A stretch of DNA of 64,000 nucleotides. Source: JAPUME01 sp027294185. GTDB lineage: Bacteria; Acidobacteriota; Terriglobia; UBA7540; JAPUME01. The notes beneath the pieces are model-generated. The model was not told the origin of the DNA. It saw nothing but the letters and a program-made list of their open reading frames with translations, and ran no database searches. The first letter of the stretch is position 1, and each line of letters begins with the position of its first letter. Of this stretch, positions 29,302 to 38,886 are shown one piece after another. The stretch spans positions 558,001 through 622,000 of the forward strand of contig CAUVWZ020000001.1 of assembly GCA_963555835.3 (NCBI GenBank), in the 5' to 3' direction. The position numbers and the translations under genes are program-made.

Positions 29302-30192
29302 CTACTGTTGCCGGCGGATACGAATCGTGCCGCTGAAGGTGGACAACTGCACCAGAGCATTCCCCACCCGCTGGGAACCCACAAAGTTCGACATCGAGGT
29401 GCGCTGCCCCAACCGCGGCGACCCGGCGGAAAACTCGCCCCCTTCAAACCTCCCGCGAACCGTCGAGGCCTGAAGATTAAAGGCCGTGGAACCCGGACAG
29501 GTGACTTCAATATCACCGCTGTGGCTGACGAAACGGTAATTCCCCCGGAGAGAAAAGTCTCCCTCGTAGGAAATCCTGCCCGTCGCAGTCTCGGCATAGA
29601 TGCGAGAGCTTGCCGGCCATTTGAAATTGATGTTTCCCGTAACGTTCTTCACTTCGACGCGGCCCGTGGGACGAATAACATGAATATCACCGCTCATCGA
29701 CCTGAGCGCCAAATGGCCGCCGACATCGGTAAGCGTCACATTCCCCGAGACTGTCTGGACGCTGATGTCTCCCCACAACATCTCCACATTAACGGGACCC
29801 TTCCTCTGCTTGACGATTTCCAGTTGCACCTCGGAGGGAATCCTCAACAGCAGGTCGGCTTTGTCGTCGGCTGCCCCAGCCGTGGGGCGGACGGATATAA
29901 GGAGCCGGTCGGTCGGTCCCTCGGGAGGCAGCTTTTCAATGTTCACCTCCAACTGATCGGAACCTGACTCCACGCTCACGAAAGCTTCCTGTTTGTCCCA
30001 TCCCTGAACCACCACCCGGCCGGACACCGTGCTCTCAATCATAATGCGAGGATTCCGGGCAGTCTTGAACGTCTCCTTCTTATCGAGGGGAACGGCGCTG
30101 AGCGTCGCCGCCAGGCCCAGGACGAATCCGATCATCAGGACCGAGGGGGCCGAAAGTTTAGGTGAAATTCTCATAACTTTTTTTATTCTCAT
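29302..30192 (-). CDS. Exported DUF4097-type beta-helix (putative adhesin-like) protein
   Basis: A 296-aa protein. The signal VLMIGFVLGLAATLSAVP is followed by repeated short beta strands typical of DUF4097: VSGRVVVQGWDKQEAFVSVE, SVQTVSGNVTLTDVGGHLALRSMSGDIHV and VKNVTGNINFKW. The start is ambiguous: ATG 30192 abuts an AGAAGG motif, and ATG 30174 is an equally plausible start. It is the third gene of a minus-strand set after the ECF sigma factor and its putative anti-sigma, separated by 38 bp from the latter, so it is probably part of that regulon. Confidence 0.85.
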   Translation of the reverse strand: MRIKKVMRISPKLSAPSVLMIGFVLGLAATLSAVPLDKKETFKTARNPRIMIESTVSGRVVVQGWDKQEAFVSVESGSDQLEVNIEKLPPEGPTDRLLISVRPTAGAADDKADLLLRIPSEVQLEIVKQRKGPVNVEMLWGDISVQTVSGNVTLTDVGGHLALRSMSGDIHVIRPTGRVEVKNVTGNINFKWPASSRIYAETATGRISYEGDFSLRGNYRFVSHSGDIEVTCPGSTAFNLQASTVRGRFEGGEFSAGSPRLGQRTSMSNFVGSQRVGNALVQLSTFSGTIRIRRQQ

Positions 30193-30230
30193 CCTTCTTC
30201 AAAATGCATCGTTCCCAGGGCGTTGTAACC

Positions 30231-30929
30231 TTAAGGCGCATCATAGGATGCGCTCCACTGGAGCGAAGTCGAAAGCACAGCCGCCTTCTGCTCGTAGGCC
30301 AGGATCAGATGATCCTCAGCCAGGGCATTATCCGGCTCCTCCTCGATAATCCGTTTACATTCCTCAATGGCCTTGTTCAAGGTCAACATGCAAATCTCAG
30401 AGGTCGCCGTCACATCCGCCGGCAGCGCGGCCGCCTCAGCCCGATAGCTCTCTTCCATCGCCAACAGCGCCGGAACGATGATGCTGGCCCGAATCCCGCC
30501 GGTACCTAGAGTGATTTCTCCCGGCTCTCCGGTGCCCTGCCGATTGAACCTGGGGGCAATCGCCACCAGACCCACCAGCACGATCAAACTCGCCACCACA
30601 GCCGCAAAACGGGGAGTAAAGAAGGGCCCATGCAAAAACCCCCGCCAGCGGCTCAGCCCTTCGCTCTTCTCCCGAATCACCCCTTCCGCCGCCAACTGTT
30701 CACGAATCCGAGGCCAGAGCGTGACGGGCGGTTCGATTTCAGGAAGGTTTCGGCTTTCAGAAAGGATGAACTTCAGGTCGGAAAAAAGAGCAGAACAGGA
30801 GGGACATCGGAGGGCATGCTCGTCAAGCCAGGGGCTCGCTTCACCTTCGGGGATCTCAGCCAGCAGGGTATTAAAACGCCGGCAATCGGGTGAAGACGAC
30901 AGGGTCCAATCTTTTTCTACTTCATTCAT
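30231..30929 (-). CDS. Putative zinc-finger anti-sigma factor (membrane-bound)
   Basis: A 232-aa single-pass membrane protein. The N-terminal zf-HC2-like segment has HALRCPSC (HxxxCxxC), with an earlier Cys in SSPDCRRF that could complete the site. One TM helix lies at about 105-122 (FAAVVASLIVLVGLVAIAP). The C-terminal periplasmic domain is helical and ends with a TPR-like EECKRIIEEEPDNALAEDHLILAYE. Position 79 bp downstream of an ECF sigma gene makes it the likely cognate anti-sigma, sequestering the sigma factor at the membrane. Confidence 0.85.
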   Translation of the reverse strand: MNEVEKDWTLSSSPDCRRFNTLLAEIPEGEASPWLDEHALRCPSCSALFSDLKFILSESRNLPEIEPPVTLWPRIREQLAAEGVIREKSEGLSRWRGFLHGPFFTPRFAAVVASLIVLVGLVAIAPRFNRQGTGEPGEITLGTGGIRASIIVPALLAMEESYRAEAAALPADVTATSEICMLTLNKAIEECKRIIEEEPDNALAEDHLILAYEQKAAVLSTSLQWSASYDAP

Positions 30930-31008
30930 AACTCAGCGTCCCAGGGAGTTCCCAGTGACCGTTCAGCTTTTCGCGTCCTTATCATTTTATCGCTCCTCCG
31001 GCCCGGAA

Positions 31009-31614
31009 TCACCCATTTTTTGCGACTTCTCGCCGGAGGGAATCTCTCAGCTTCAGCCGCGCTTTGTGCAGTTGCGACTTTGAATTTCCCACCGAACAAT
31101 TCGTCATCTTTGCAATCTCGTGATGCTCAAATCCTTCCACGTCGTGAAGCACGAAAATCCTTCGATAACCCGGCGGGAGGTCGTCGATGGCGCGCTGTAT
31201 CGTAATCCGGTCCACCGACCCCGACAGATGTCTGTCGATGGTTCCATACTCCTTTCGGGGCCTCTCCTCCTGGGAGGAGTCGGTATCCTCCAGGGGAACC
31301 AGGTTCAGCCCCTTCTTCCGGAGTTGCATCAGGACCACATTCACCACCAGCCGGTGCAGCCAGGTGCTGAATGCCGATTGGCCCCGGAAGCTGCCAATCT
31401 TGCGGAATAGCTGAAGAAACGCTTGCTGGGAAAGGTCTTCAGCCTGGCTCACATTGCCGATCATCCGCAGGCAAAGCGAGAAAACCCGCCGTTTATGGGC
31501 CTGGTAAAGCTGCTCAAAAGCAGCCTCTTCGCCCTGTTGGGCTTTCCGGACGAGTTCGGTTTCTCGCTCCCGCTCAATGGCCGCCTTCGGCGTTGTGCTC
31601 TTTTCCGCACTCAA
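31009..31614 (-). CDS. ECF (RpoE-like) RNA polymerase sigma factor
   Basis: A 201-aa extracytoplasmic-function sigma factor. Region 2 is FEQLYQAHKRRVFSLCLRMIGN, AEDLSQQAFLQLFRKIGSFRGQSAFSTWLHRLVVN. Region 4 is IQRAIDDLPPGYRRIFVLHDVEGFEHHEIA, CSVGNSKSQLHKARLKLR. A variable linker with an acidic SSQEERPRKEYG lies between. First gene of the sigma / anti-sigma / DUF4097 set. The upstream region (31615-31700) would hold an autoregulated promoter, but no ECF motif can be assigned by eye. Confidence 0.95.
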   Translation of the reverse strand: MSAEKSTTPKAAIERERETELVRKAQQGEEAAFEQLYQAHKRRVFSLCLRMIGNVSQAEDLSQQAFLQLFRKIGSFRGQSAFSTWLHRLVVNVVLMQLRKKGLNLVPLEDTDSSQEERPRKEYGTIDRHLSGSVDRITIQRAIDDLPPGYRRIFVLHDVEGFEHHEIAKMTNCSVGNSKSQLHKARLKLRDSLRREVAKNG

Positions 31615-31710
31615 GTGGTAATCGGGGCAACCGCATCACCACTAAGTGTTGAGATGCGGGGCTTTGTCCTAGAGTTGTCCAAATTTGCCTAAAATCGGCC
31701 TTAGAAGACC

Positions 31711-33978
31711 CTAATCCGTGACGTAGATCACAATTTTCCCCAGACCCACGTTACCCGCCAAATCGTGTACGCGAAGGGCCACCGGATACTCTCCTGAAGC
31801 CAAATCATGCAGTTGAACCTTGAAAACCTCGCTTTTCGAGTCCACGATGCCGTCCTCGGAAAAGACCGGTTTCCAGGGCTGGGAGCCGATGCGGACTTCT
31901 GCGGCGCGAAGGCTGGAAACGGCATCCTTCGCGGTGAATCGCACCCCTGTGACCCCCCTTGACCCCAGTTTCACCGCCTTCACCACCGGGGGGGTATTAT
32001 CCACTAAAAAGGGCCGGCTCAGGCGCTCCGTCTTCCGAGCTACCGAGGCAGGATTGGCCATCTCATCCGAAGCCACGACTTTCGCCGTATATTTGCCATC
32101 GGCAATCGCGTTCGGCTGCAGGGTATAAGAGGTCCTCCGCAGCTCCTCCTCCAGCTCCAACCACTCCTTCTCACCTTCCGCCCGCAGGTAGAGGCTGTAG
32201 ACCAGCGAGTCCTGGTTGGCGTCTCTGGCCTGCCAGGAAATCGTCACCGGGAGACGGGGGCCTTTTCCGTTCCCCGAAGTTCGTGCGGACGAAGAGGAAG
32301 AGGAGCCGGAACGAGAACTGCCGGAAGAGGCGGCACCCCTTCGATCCCCGCTCCGTTTACCATCTCCGGACAGCCTCTGCAGCGGGGTCCTTACTCTCAT
32401 CGACTCAATCTCAGGAGCAATATTTTGATTCAGGTAAGCTATGCTCACACTATCCAGCATCGGAGTCCCCTCGGAACCCCGGCTGAATTCCGCCTTCCAC
32501 TGGAGATAGCGGGCGGGAGGGCTCTGAATGCTCCCGCCTTCGGCATTTCCATAAGGGCCAGTCCAATCGCTCCAGGTTGCATCGGGCCGCTCGAAATTTC
32601 CCGTCCGCACGTAGAATTCCAACCCGGCGCCCTGGCCGAGCTCCGCCCGCCAACTGATTTTTCCCCACTGAGAAATAAAACGCGCATCCCGCACAGGGGA
32701 GAGATAAGTTCCCTTCGAAGTCGGCTCCGAGGAAAGCCGGAAAATTTTCCCGATGTTGCCGGTGGCGGCAAATACGGTCCCGTTGCTTCCCTTTTGGAGG
32801 CGGGTAGCGAGAGCTTCCTGAGTCTCATTCAACAGCGTCAGGCCGGGAGCCTGACCGCGCCGGATGACAAGCTCAAAGACCCGGCCCTGAGTGCTGGTGG
32901 TAAACATCACCCGGTCCTTCTGAGCCAGCAAGCCGAAAATGCTTTCTCGGTCCGAACGCCACAGGGTCTCCACCGAGTTGTCAGGCAGTATCCGGTACAG
33001 GGCTCCCCGTCCGCTGACGGGAGTCGTAAAAGCGGGAATCTGCAAAGCTTGATTTCCGGTTCTCTGGCTACCCGACTGCCCGGAAGTCCGGCTCCCGCCG
33101 CCCGGCGTGGGGGGCCCGCCATCCTCCCGCCGTAGGGAACCCTGCGAAGAGGAAGTTGAACCTGCGGCGGCCCCCTGGGTAACGAAGAAGGGGCGTCGGC
33201 CCCGGCGCGACGTCCCCAGCGCTGCTACGTAGATGCGCTCCTCGGAATCAACGGCCAAAGCGTGAATCTCAGGCAGGTCGGCATTGTAGAGAATGAAGCC
33301 TTTCCCGTCCGCCGACACGCGGTAGAGCAACCCGTTCGGGTCGCTGCCCGCCAGCAGGTTCCCTTTCGAGTCGAGCGCCATGCAGATGATGTGGGTCTGC
33401 CTCGAATCGAAAAACACCTCCCCTTCATTTTCACCGGTTACCCGAAAGATCTTACCCTTGTCTCCAGTCCCCACCAGGAGGCGCCCTTCCGCGTCGAAGA
33501 CCAGCGACCAGATATATTTGCTTTCAGGATCAAACAAAACCGAAGACTCGCCCTCTGCACCATTCTCGATGCGATAAACCTTTCCCTCCGGAGAGCTGGC
33601 AACGAAAAGATCACCGTCCGGTCCCAGCGCCAGCGCAAAAATATCCGGCTCGGGAGCGGTGAACAGCAGCTTCCCTTCCCCTTCCTCGTCGATGCGAAAG
33701 ACCTTTCCCTGGTGACCGGTACCGAAGTAGAGCCATCCCTCATCGTCCCGGACAAGAGAGAGCACCAGCGTTTCGTCCGGGTCAAAGATACTCTTGCTTT
33801 CAGGAGAAAGGCGCAGTTGACCGTCCCGGCTGAGAGAAATATTTTCGAGAGTCCCCTGAAGGAAACTTTCATAGGTCGAGACTTCCCAAAAGGAGGTATC
33901 CACCGCCCTGAGAGGGAGAGAAACACTCAACGCTACAAGAAAAAGGAGAACAATCCGTCGGTTGAATCGTTTTGTCAT
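31711..33978 (-). CDS. Large exported beta-propeller protein
   Basis: A 755-aa protein with signal IVLLFLVALSVSLPLRAVD. At least six NHL/two-component-regulator-type blades follow in the first 250 residues (LVRDDEGWLYFGTGHQGKVFRI, LALGPDGDLFVASSPEGKVYRI, LVFDAEGRLLVGTGDKGKIFRV, MALDSKGNLLAGSDPNGLLYRV). A Ser/Gly/Arg low-complexity linker at about 260-310 precedes further blades. A second Ser-rich linker (GSSRSGSSSSSSARTSG) leads to a fibronectin-III-like C-terminus. The gene starts 47 bp after the S55-peptidase gene on the same strand, so they are probably cotranscribed. Confidence 0.85.
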   Translation of the reverse strand: MTKRFNRRIVLLFLVALSVSLPLRAVDTSFWEVSTYESFLQGTLENISLSRDGQLRLSPESKSIFDPDETLVLSLVRDDEGWLYFGTGHQGKVFRIDEEGEGKLLFTAPEPDIFALALGPDGDLFVASSPEGKVYRIENGAEGESSVLFDPESKYIWSLVFDAEGRLLVGTGDKGKIFRVTGENEGEVFFDSRQTHIICMALDSKGNLLAGSDPNGLLYRVSADGKGFILYNADLPEIHALAVDSEERIYVAALGTSRRGRRPFFVTQGAAAGSTSSSQGSLRREDGGPPTPGGGSRTSGQSGSQRTGNQALQIPAFTTPVSGRGALYRILPDNSVETLWRSDRESIFGLLAQKDRVMFTTSTQGRVFELVIRRGQAPGLTLLNETQEALATRLQKGSNGTVFAATGNIGKIFRLSSEPTSKGTYLSPVRDARFISQWGKISWRAELGQGAGLEFYVRTGNFERPDATWSDWTGPYGNAEGGSIQSPPARYLQWKAEFSRGSEGTPMLDSVSIAYLNQNIAPEIESMRVRTPLQRLSGDGKRSGDRRGAASSGSSRSGSSSSSSARTSGNGKGPRLPVTISWQARDANQDSLVYSLYLRAEGEKEWLELEEELRRTSYTLQPNAIADGKYTAKVVASDEMANPASVARKTERLSRPFLVDNTPPVVKAVKLGSRGVTGVRFTAKDAVSSLRAAEVRIGSQPWKPVFSEDGIVDSKSEVFKVQLHDLASGEYPVALRVHDLAGNVGLGKIVIYVTD

Positions 33979-34024
33979 GGAAAACCCTCTGTAAGCCCTG
34001 GCCGGATGCGAATCCGGCCCGCGC

Positions 34025-35953
34025 CTAGCGGCTGGGCCTCTCGCTTACCCTCACCCGAATGGTCCTCTGTCCTCGCAGGGAGAAGGGCTGCGGCCTTCCC
34101 TCGGAGTCGCCGATGATCGAATATCGGCTGGTGGCCAAATCGGTCGAAACCGCCGGATCGGACATAAAAGTTTGGATCAACGAGGGGGGTGGTGAAGGAA
34201 ATTCTTCGCCCTGCAGAAACAGAGTGCGCTTCGAGGCCAGAAGCAGGACATAGAGGCGATTGTTGCGGCGCAGGCGGTTCAGAGCCCGTACGAGTTGGCG
34301 TAAATTCTTGGCCGGCCTTGCCCGCAGCCCGGAAAGGCGAGGGGATTGAAAACGGTTGATGGCGCCGCCGCTGCCTACGACAATGGAAAGATACCCATCG
34401 GCCACACTTTGGGGAATCACCACGGGGATTTTTTCCACCGTGGTCTCCCCACTCGGGGTCCTCAGCATCCCGTGGATGACAATCTCCTCGCCCGGCCTCA
34501 CCAGCGATTTGGAGCTCCAGACCTGCTCCAAACTCGCCGATCGCCGCTCCTCGGTCGAAACCACGGAAACGTCGATTCCCTCGATGACCAGATCGTCGTA
34601 ACCGCTCGCAAGCAGGGCCCTCAAAGGGGTAGTGACCACACCCACGGCCCCCAAATGTGAGTTCACTTCACCGGAGACGATATCTTCAAACTCGACTGTT
34701 TGTCGGTTGTGGATGGTTCGTCCATTCTGGGTCATCTGGCCCAGGCGAATCCTGCCCTGAATCTCGAAGGTCGAATGGCCCACTCGCCGCTCGGTGGCCG
34801 TGATGATATTCATCAACACCTGATTGAGCAGGAAGGGAGTCAGAAATGGATTCTGCACGACCTCGACGTCGTACTCCTTATTCCGCTGCAGGGTGGAATC
34901 GAGGTTGACGTGCAGAGGAATCATGCGCGCCTGCTCGCCCATCACCCCGTAGATTCCGCCGCTGCGGTCCTGCCGGATGGCGCCCAAAGGCGGGCCGGCG
35001 GCTGAAATCTTAAAAGACGACTGAAGCGAGGGAACCACGGTCAGCACCTTCGCTGCGCTGAAGGGCATATCCATTCCCCCGGCCGCGAGCAGGCTGTGCC
35101 CGCAGGCATAAATCCTGTCCCCTTCCCGGTGAGTGACCGTGCAGTCGGCCTTGGTGTTCAAATCGCCCCTTACCAGATGAATGCTGACCATCGACCCGGG
35201 CCGCAACGGACCCAGGTCCTCTTCACCTGTGCGGAGCGAACCTCCGCCGATGGTCGGTTCAAACCCGAGCGCCCGCCATTGGGGGGTCATGCCCTCCATC
35301 AGGCTCTCAGAAAATCCGTTGAATACCAGCGGAATTCGCAACCAGGAAGGTCGCCCGGTTGGGCCGTAAAAATTCTCTTTGAGCGGTGAGGGGGAATCCT
35401 CGATCGGAGGAAGCCAGCGAACATCCTGAGCCTCACCCGAGGTGGAAAGGCTCGGGACCCGGGCAATGAGCTCAGTGGAAGCAGAAAGGGAAGCCCGCCT
35501 AGTCCCCTCTTGGGGTTCCTCGGGAACCACGTTGATCATCTCGGCAATCGGGGTGATGCCGGCGATCGGCTCCTTGGAAAAGGGAAAGGCGAATGCCACC
35601 GCGCCGAGCAGCTTCCCGTCGATATAGACCGGGCTGCCGCTCATTCCCGCGAGCACTCCGGTATGCTCCAACCCGCCGCCGGAAAGTCGCGCCAAAACCG
35701 CGTTCCGCTGGGGCGCGAAGTTCTCAAGCACGCCAAGGATTTCAACCTTGAACTCCTGGATCTTATCCCCTTCGAACGTCGTCAACCCGATTCCCTTTTG
35801 ACCCGCGCGAACCTGGTCAAGCGGGAAAAACTCGATCTCTTTCTCCTGGGCAGCCGACCCGCCGCTCTTTTTCTGAGACCAACTCGGGGGGACGAAGAGA
35901 ATCGCTCCCACCAGGAGGATGCCCAGGTACCGGCATTTGTGAAAAAATCTCAT
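34025..35953 (-). CDS. SpoIVB-type S55 peptidase domain protein
   Basis: A 642-aa exported protein. ATG 35953 starts a signal (YLGILLVGAILFVPPSWS); the frame continues upstream but only with non-homologous residues. The S55 domain occupies about 35-220: IEFFPLDQVRAGQKGIGLTTF, then the active-site-like GVLAGMSGSPVYIDGKLLGAVAFAF and EPIAGITPIAEM, including the catalytic Ser of GMSGSP. YACGHSLLAAGGMDMPFS follows later. In Acidobacteriota these proteins are not linked to sporulation and probably act as envelope proteases or scaffold proteins. Cotranscription with the downstream propeller gene is likely. Confidence 0.9.
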   Translation of the reverse strand: MRFFHKCRYLGILLVGAILFVPPSWSQKKSGGSAAQEKEIEFFPLDQVRAGQKGIGLTTFEGDKIQEFKVEILGVLENFAPQRNAVLARLSGGGLEHTGVLAGMSGSPVYIDGKLLGAVAFAFPFSKEPIAGITPIAEMINVVPEEPQEGTRRASLSASTELIARVPSLSTSGEAQDVRWLPPIEDSPSPLKENFYGPTGRPSWLRIPLVFNGFSESLMEGMTPQWRALGFEPTIGGGSLRTGEEDLGPLRPGSMVSIHLVRGDLNTKADCTVTHREGDRIYACGHSLLAAGGMDMPFSAAKVLTVVPSLQSSFKISAAGPPLGAIRQDRSGGIYGVMGEQARMIPLHVNLDSTLQRNKEYDVEVVQNPFLTPFLLNQVLMNIITATERRVGHSTFEIQGRIRLGQMTQNGRTIHNRQTVEFEDIVSGEVNSHLGAVGVVTTPLRALLASGYDDLVIEGIDVSVVSTEERRSASLEQVWSSKSLVRPGEEIVIHGMLRTPSGETTVEKIPVVIPQSVADGYLSIVVGSGGAINRFQSPRLSGLRARPAKNLRQLVRALNRLRRNNRLYVLLLASKRTLFLQGEEFPSPPPSLIQTFMSDPAVSTDLATSRYSIIGDSEGRPQPFSLRGQRTIRVRVSERPSR

Positions 35954-36131
35954 ATCGCCCCTGTTTTTCGCAGTCTTATGAGGCCCGTCACAATCCATCC
36001 GCAGGTCAATACTAGGTGAAAGGATAACCCCAGTCAAGGAGCCGCAGGGAAAGCGATAAGCTCGGCCAGCCTGCCCGAAGAGAGACAGAAGGAGCATCGA
36101 AAGGTGGAGTGAACCGGAAAACTAAGAAATT

Positions 36132-36638
36132 TCAAGCCTCGACCACAGCCTCATGGTTGTCGGCTTCTAGGCGGGCGTCCTCGTCCAGAAAATAGACCAC
36201 GGCCTTCTCGTCACATTGGAAGTATTTCTCGCAGTGAATGCAGTCGCGCCAGACCTTCATGGGAAGGGTCTCCATCCCTACCTCGGCGAAACCTAATCTT
36301 GCAAAGTATTCGGGAACCAGCGTCAGGGCAAAAACGCGTTTCAGTTCCTGCTGGGCGGCTTCTTCAAGCAAGTACTCCGTCAACTTCCGGCCCAACCCCT
36401 TGCCTTGTGTGGTCGCCAGAACAGCCAGCGAGCGAATTTCCGCAATCTGGGTGCTATAGAAATGGAGAGCACCGCAGCCGACGATGGTTCCCTCTTCCTC
36501 CACCACCGTCATTTCACGAATCCGTTCACACAGGTCGGAGGCGGTACGAGGAAGCAGCAGCCGGCGCTTCGAGAAATCGTTGATGATCTCGACCAGCCGC
36601 GGGACGTCACTCAGTTTTGCCTTGCGGATTACCGCCAC
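36132..36638 (-). CDS. argA: GNAT acetyltransferase of the short N-acetylglutamate synthase type
   Basis: Predicted to acetylate glutamate to start arginine synthesis. At 168 aa it is a lone GNAT domain without the kinase-like domain of E. coli ArgA. GTG 36638 has GGAGG 7 nt upstream. The acetyl-CoA loop is TQGKGLGRKLTEYLL (Q/RxxGxG/A), and the C-terminal signature MKVWRDCIHCEKYFQCDEKAVVYFL is typical of this ArgA-like family. Last gene of the arg operon, 56 bp after argF, which supports the assignment. Confidence 0.88.
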   Translation of the reverse strand: MAVIRKAKLSDVPRLVEIINDFSKRRLLLPRTASDLCERIREMTVVEEEGTIVGCGALHFYSTQIAEIRSLAVLATTQGKGLGRKLTEYLLEEAAQQELKRVFALTLVPEYFARLGFAEVGMETLPMKVWRDCIHCEKYFQCDEKAVVYFLDEDARLEADNHEAVVEA

Positions 36639-36694
36639 TGCAGCCTCCTTACAACCAGCCTCTGAAATCAGGGAATGGTAATCTCATCTTCCCT

Positions 36695-37657
36695 CTAGCT
36701 CCCATCGGATTCCCGCAGGAGGAGAAGGAGCAGCGCTTTTTGCACATGCAGGCGATTTTCGGCCTGTTCATAGACGATCGACCGGTCTGAGTCGATCACC
36801 TCCCCCACGACTTCCTGCCCCCGGTGCGCCGGAAGGCAGTGCATAAACAGGGCATCGGGGCCCGCCGCCTGCATCAAGTCTTCGGTAACGCGATAGGGCG
36901 AGAAAACCTGCGCCCGCATGTGCGAGGCGTACTCCTGGCCCATGCTGGCCCACACATCGGTATAGACCGCATCGGCTCCCCGGACGACCTTTTGGGGATC
37001 ATAGTCGTGCGAGATTTCACCACCCGTGGTTTTTGCGACGGCCCGTGCCTCGCGGACAATCTCTTCGTTCGGCTCAAAGCCGGGCGGGGTGGCCACCCGC
37101 AGGACCTGCCCCAACTTCGCCACGGTCAACATCAGAGAGTGACACACATTATTTCCGTCTCCGACGTATGCCAATAACGGTTTCTTCTTCGAACCGAACT
37201 TTTCCCTCAAGGTAAACATGTCGCTCAGGGCCTGGCAGGGATGGAGCAGATCGCTCAGCGCGTTGATGACGGGAATGGAGGCGTGCTCGGCGAGTTGAGT
37301 CAACGCCTCGTGCTGAAACGTGCGCGCCACGATGCAGTCCACCCAGCGCTCGAGATTTTTGGCAATGTCCTTGATCGGCTCCCGCTCTCCCAGTCTCGGC
37401 TTCGTATGATCCAGAAATATGGAGTGACCGCCCAGAGTGGTCATCCCCACCTCGAAGGTGACACGGGTGCGCAACGAGGGTTTTTCAAAAATCAACGCCG
37501 TCTGTTTCCCCACTAAAGCCCGAGAGTAGTCCTGAGGCGCAGCCTTTACGCGCTCCGCCAGCGCATAGATTTGGCCGATGTCTTCGGGCCCCAGTTGGCT
37601 GATGGAAATGAAATCCTCCACGCTGAGCCGCCCCCTTTCCATTACAGATGTCCTCAT
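36695..37657 (-). CDS. argF: Ornithine carbamoyltransferase
   Basis: Condenses ornithine with carbamoyl phosphate to citrulline. It has 320 aa. The carbamoyl-phosphate motif is EKPSLRTRVTFEVGM (SxRTR), with HPCQALSDMFT and the ornithine-binding FMHCLPAHRGQEV. The start ATG 37657 overlaps the argD stop by four bases (ATGA), indicating coupled translation. An internal Met six residues in is possible. Fourth gene of the arg operon. Confidence 0.95.
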   Translation of the reverse strand: MRTSVMERGRLSVEDFISISQLGPEDIGQIYALAERVKAAPQDYSRALVGKQTALIFEKPSLRTRVTFEVGMTTLGGHSIFLDHTKPRLGEREPIKDIAKNLERWVDCIVARTFQHEALTQLAEHASIPVINALSDLLHPCQALSDMFTLREKFGSKKKPLLAYVGDGNNVCHSLMLTVAKLGQVLRVATPPGFEPNEEIVREARAVAKTTGGEISHDYDPQKVVRGADAVYTDVWASMGQEYASHMRAQVFSPYRVTEDLMQAAGPDALFMHCLPAHRGQEVVGEVIDSDRSIVYEQAENRLHVQKALLLLLLRESDGS

Positions 37658-38886
37658 ACCCGCCCCTCACTCTCCCGGGCCGTCTTCGCGGCCGAAACGA
37701 TTACCTTCCGGAGCGCCGCAATCAGCCGGTCCACGTGCTCCCGCTCGATAATCAACGGCGGCAGAAAGCGCAGCACCTTCTCCTGCGTACAGTTGATCAG
37801 GAATCCCGCCTCCAAAAGGGCTTTGACAATCTCGGTGCCGGGAATTTCCAGTACCAGGGCCAGCATCAAACCCTCACCCCTCACCTCGCCGACTACGGGT
37901 ATTTCCTTCTTGAGCTCTTCCAGCCGGGAACGAAAATAATCGCTCATTTCCCGCACGTGCTCCAGGAATCCCGGCCCCTCGAGAATCTCAAGAAACTTCA
38001 CGGCCAGCCGGCACTGGAGCGGTCCTCCGCCGAATGTCGAGCCGTGCGAGCCGGGCTGAAAAACCTGGGCAACTTCGTCACGCGCAAGGATCGCTCCGAG
38101 CGGCAAACCCGCCGCCAGTGCCTTCGCGACCAGCACGATGTCGGGCTTGAGATCGTATTTCTGGTAGGCAAAAGGCCGCCCCGTGCGGCCCAAACCGGAC
38201 TGAATTTCATCACAGATGAGCAGCGCGCCCGTCCGATGGCAAAGCTCTTGCGCCTTGCCGAGGAACTTTTCGCTCAAGGGAACCACTCCACCTTCACCCT
38301 GAATCACTTCAACCAGAAAAGCACAAACGCGATTGGAGAACTGCTTTTCGAGACCCTCGACGTCGGTGGGCGAGACGAAACGCATCCCCGGCACCAGCGG
38401 CTCGAAAGGAGCACGATATTTCCTGGGCCACGTGGCCGAGAGCGCCCCCGCCGTCCGCCCGTGAAAAGAATTCTCCAAAGCCAGCACCTCAAAGCGCTCA
38501 AAGCTGCCGCCCCCGTGTTGCTTGCGCGCGTAGGATCGGGCCAGCTTCAACGCGCCTTCGACGGCTTCCGTGCCGCTGGCGGTGAAGAAGGCTCGGTCGA
38601 GCCCTGTGAGCCGCACCAACCGCTCAGCTACTTCCGCCTGATAGGGATGGTAGATGAGGTTCGAGACATGAAGGAGGGTCTGCGTCGAATCACGCAAAAT
38701 CGCGAGAATCTCCGGATGGGCATGGCCGAGAGCATTCACCGCCAATCCACCGAGGAAGTCGAGGTATTCCTTCCCTTCATCGTCGAAGAGAAAGCAGCCC
38801 GCTCCTCTCACCATCATCACCGGGAGGCGCTGGTAGGTGGGAATCAGAAAGTCTTTCTCTTTTTGCGACACTTGTTTCAAGTTCAT
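37654..38886 (-). CDS. argD: Acetylornithine aminotransferase (class III PLP)
   Basis: A 410-aa PLP enzyme converting N-acetylglutamate semialdehyde to N-acetylornithine. Key motifs: GKEYLDFLGGLAVNALGHAHP, FFTASGTEAVEGALKLAR, NSFHGRTAGALSATW, LICDEIQSGLGRTGRPFAYQ and ILVAKALAAGLPLGAI with the PLP lysine. ATG 38886 is chosen since it overlaps the argB stop by four bases; the upstream extension to 38940 lies inside argB and is spurious. Confidence 0.95.
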   Translation of the reverse strand: MNLKQVSQKEKDFLIPTYQRLPVMMVRGAGCFLFDDEGKEYLDFLGGLAVNALGHAHPEILAILRDSTQTLLHVSNLIYHPYQAEVAERLVRLTGLDRAFFTASGTEAVEGALKLARSYARKQHGGGSFERFEVLALENSFHGRTAGALSATWPRKYRAPFEPLVPGMRFVSPTDVEGLEKQFSNRVCAFLVEVIQGEGGVVPLSEKFLGKAQELCHRTGALLICDEIQSGLGRTGRPFAYQKYDLKPDIVLVAKALAAGLPLGAILARDEVAQVFQPGSHGSTFGGGPLQCRLAVKFLEILEGPGFLEHVREMSDYFRSRLEELKKEIPVVGEVRGEGLMLALVLEIPGTEIVKALLEAGFLINCTQEKVLRFLPPLIIEREHVDRLIAALRKVIVSAAKTARESEGRV

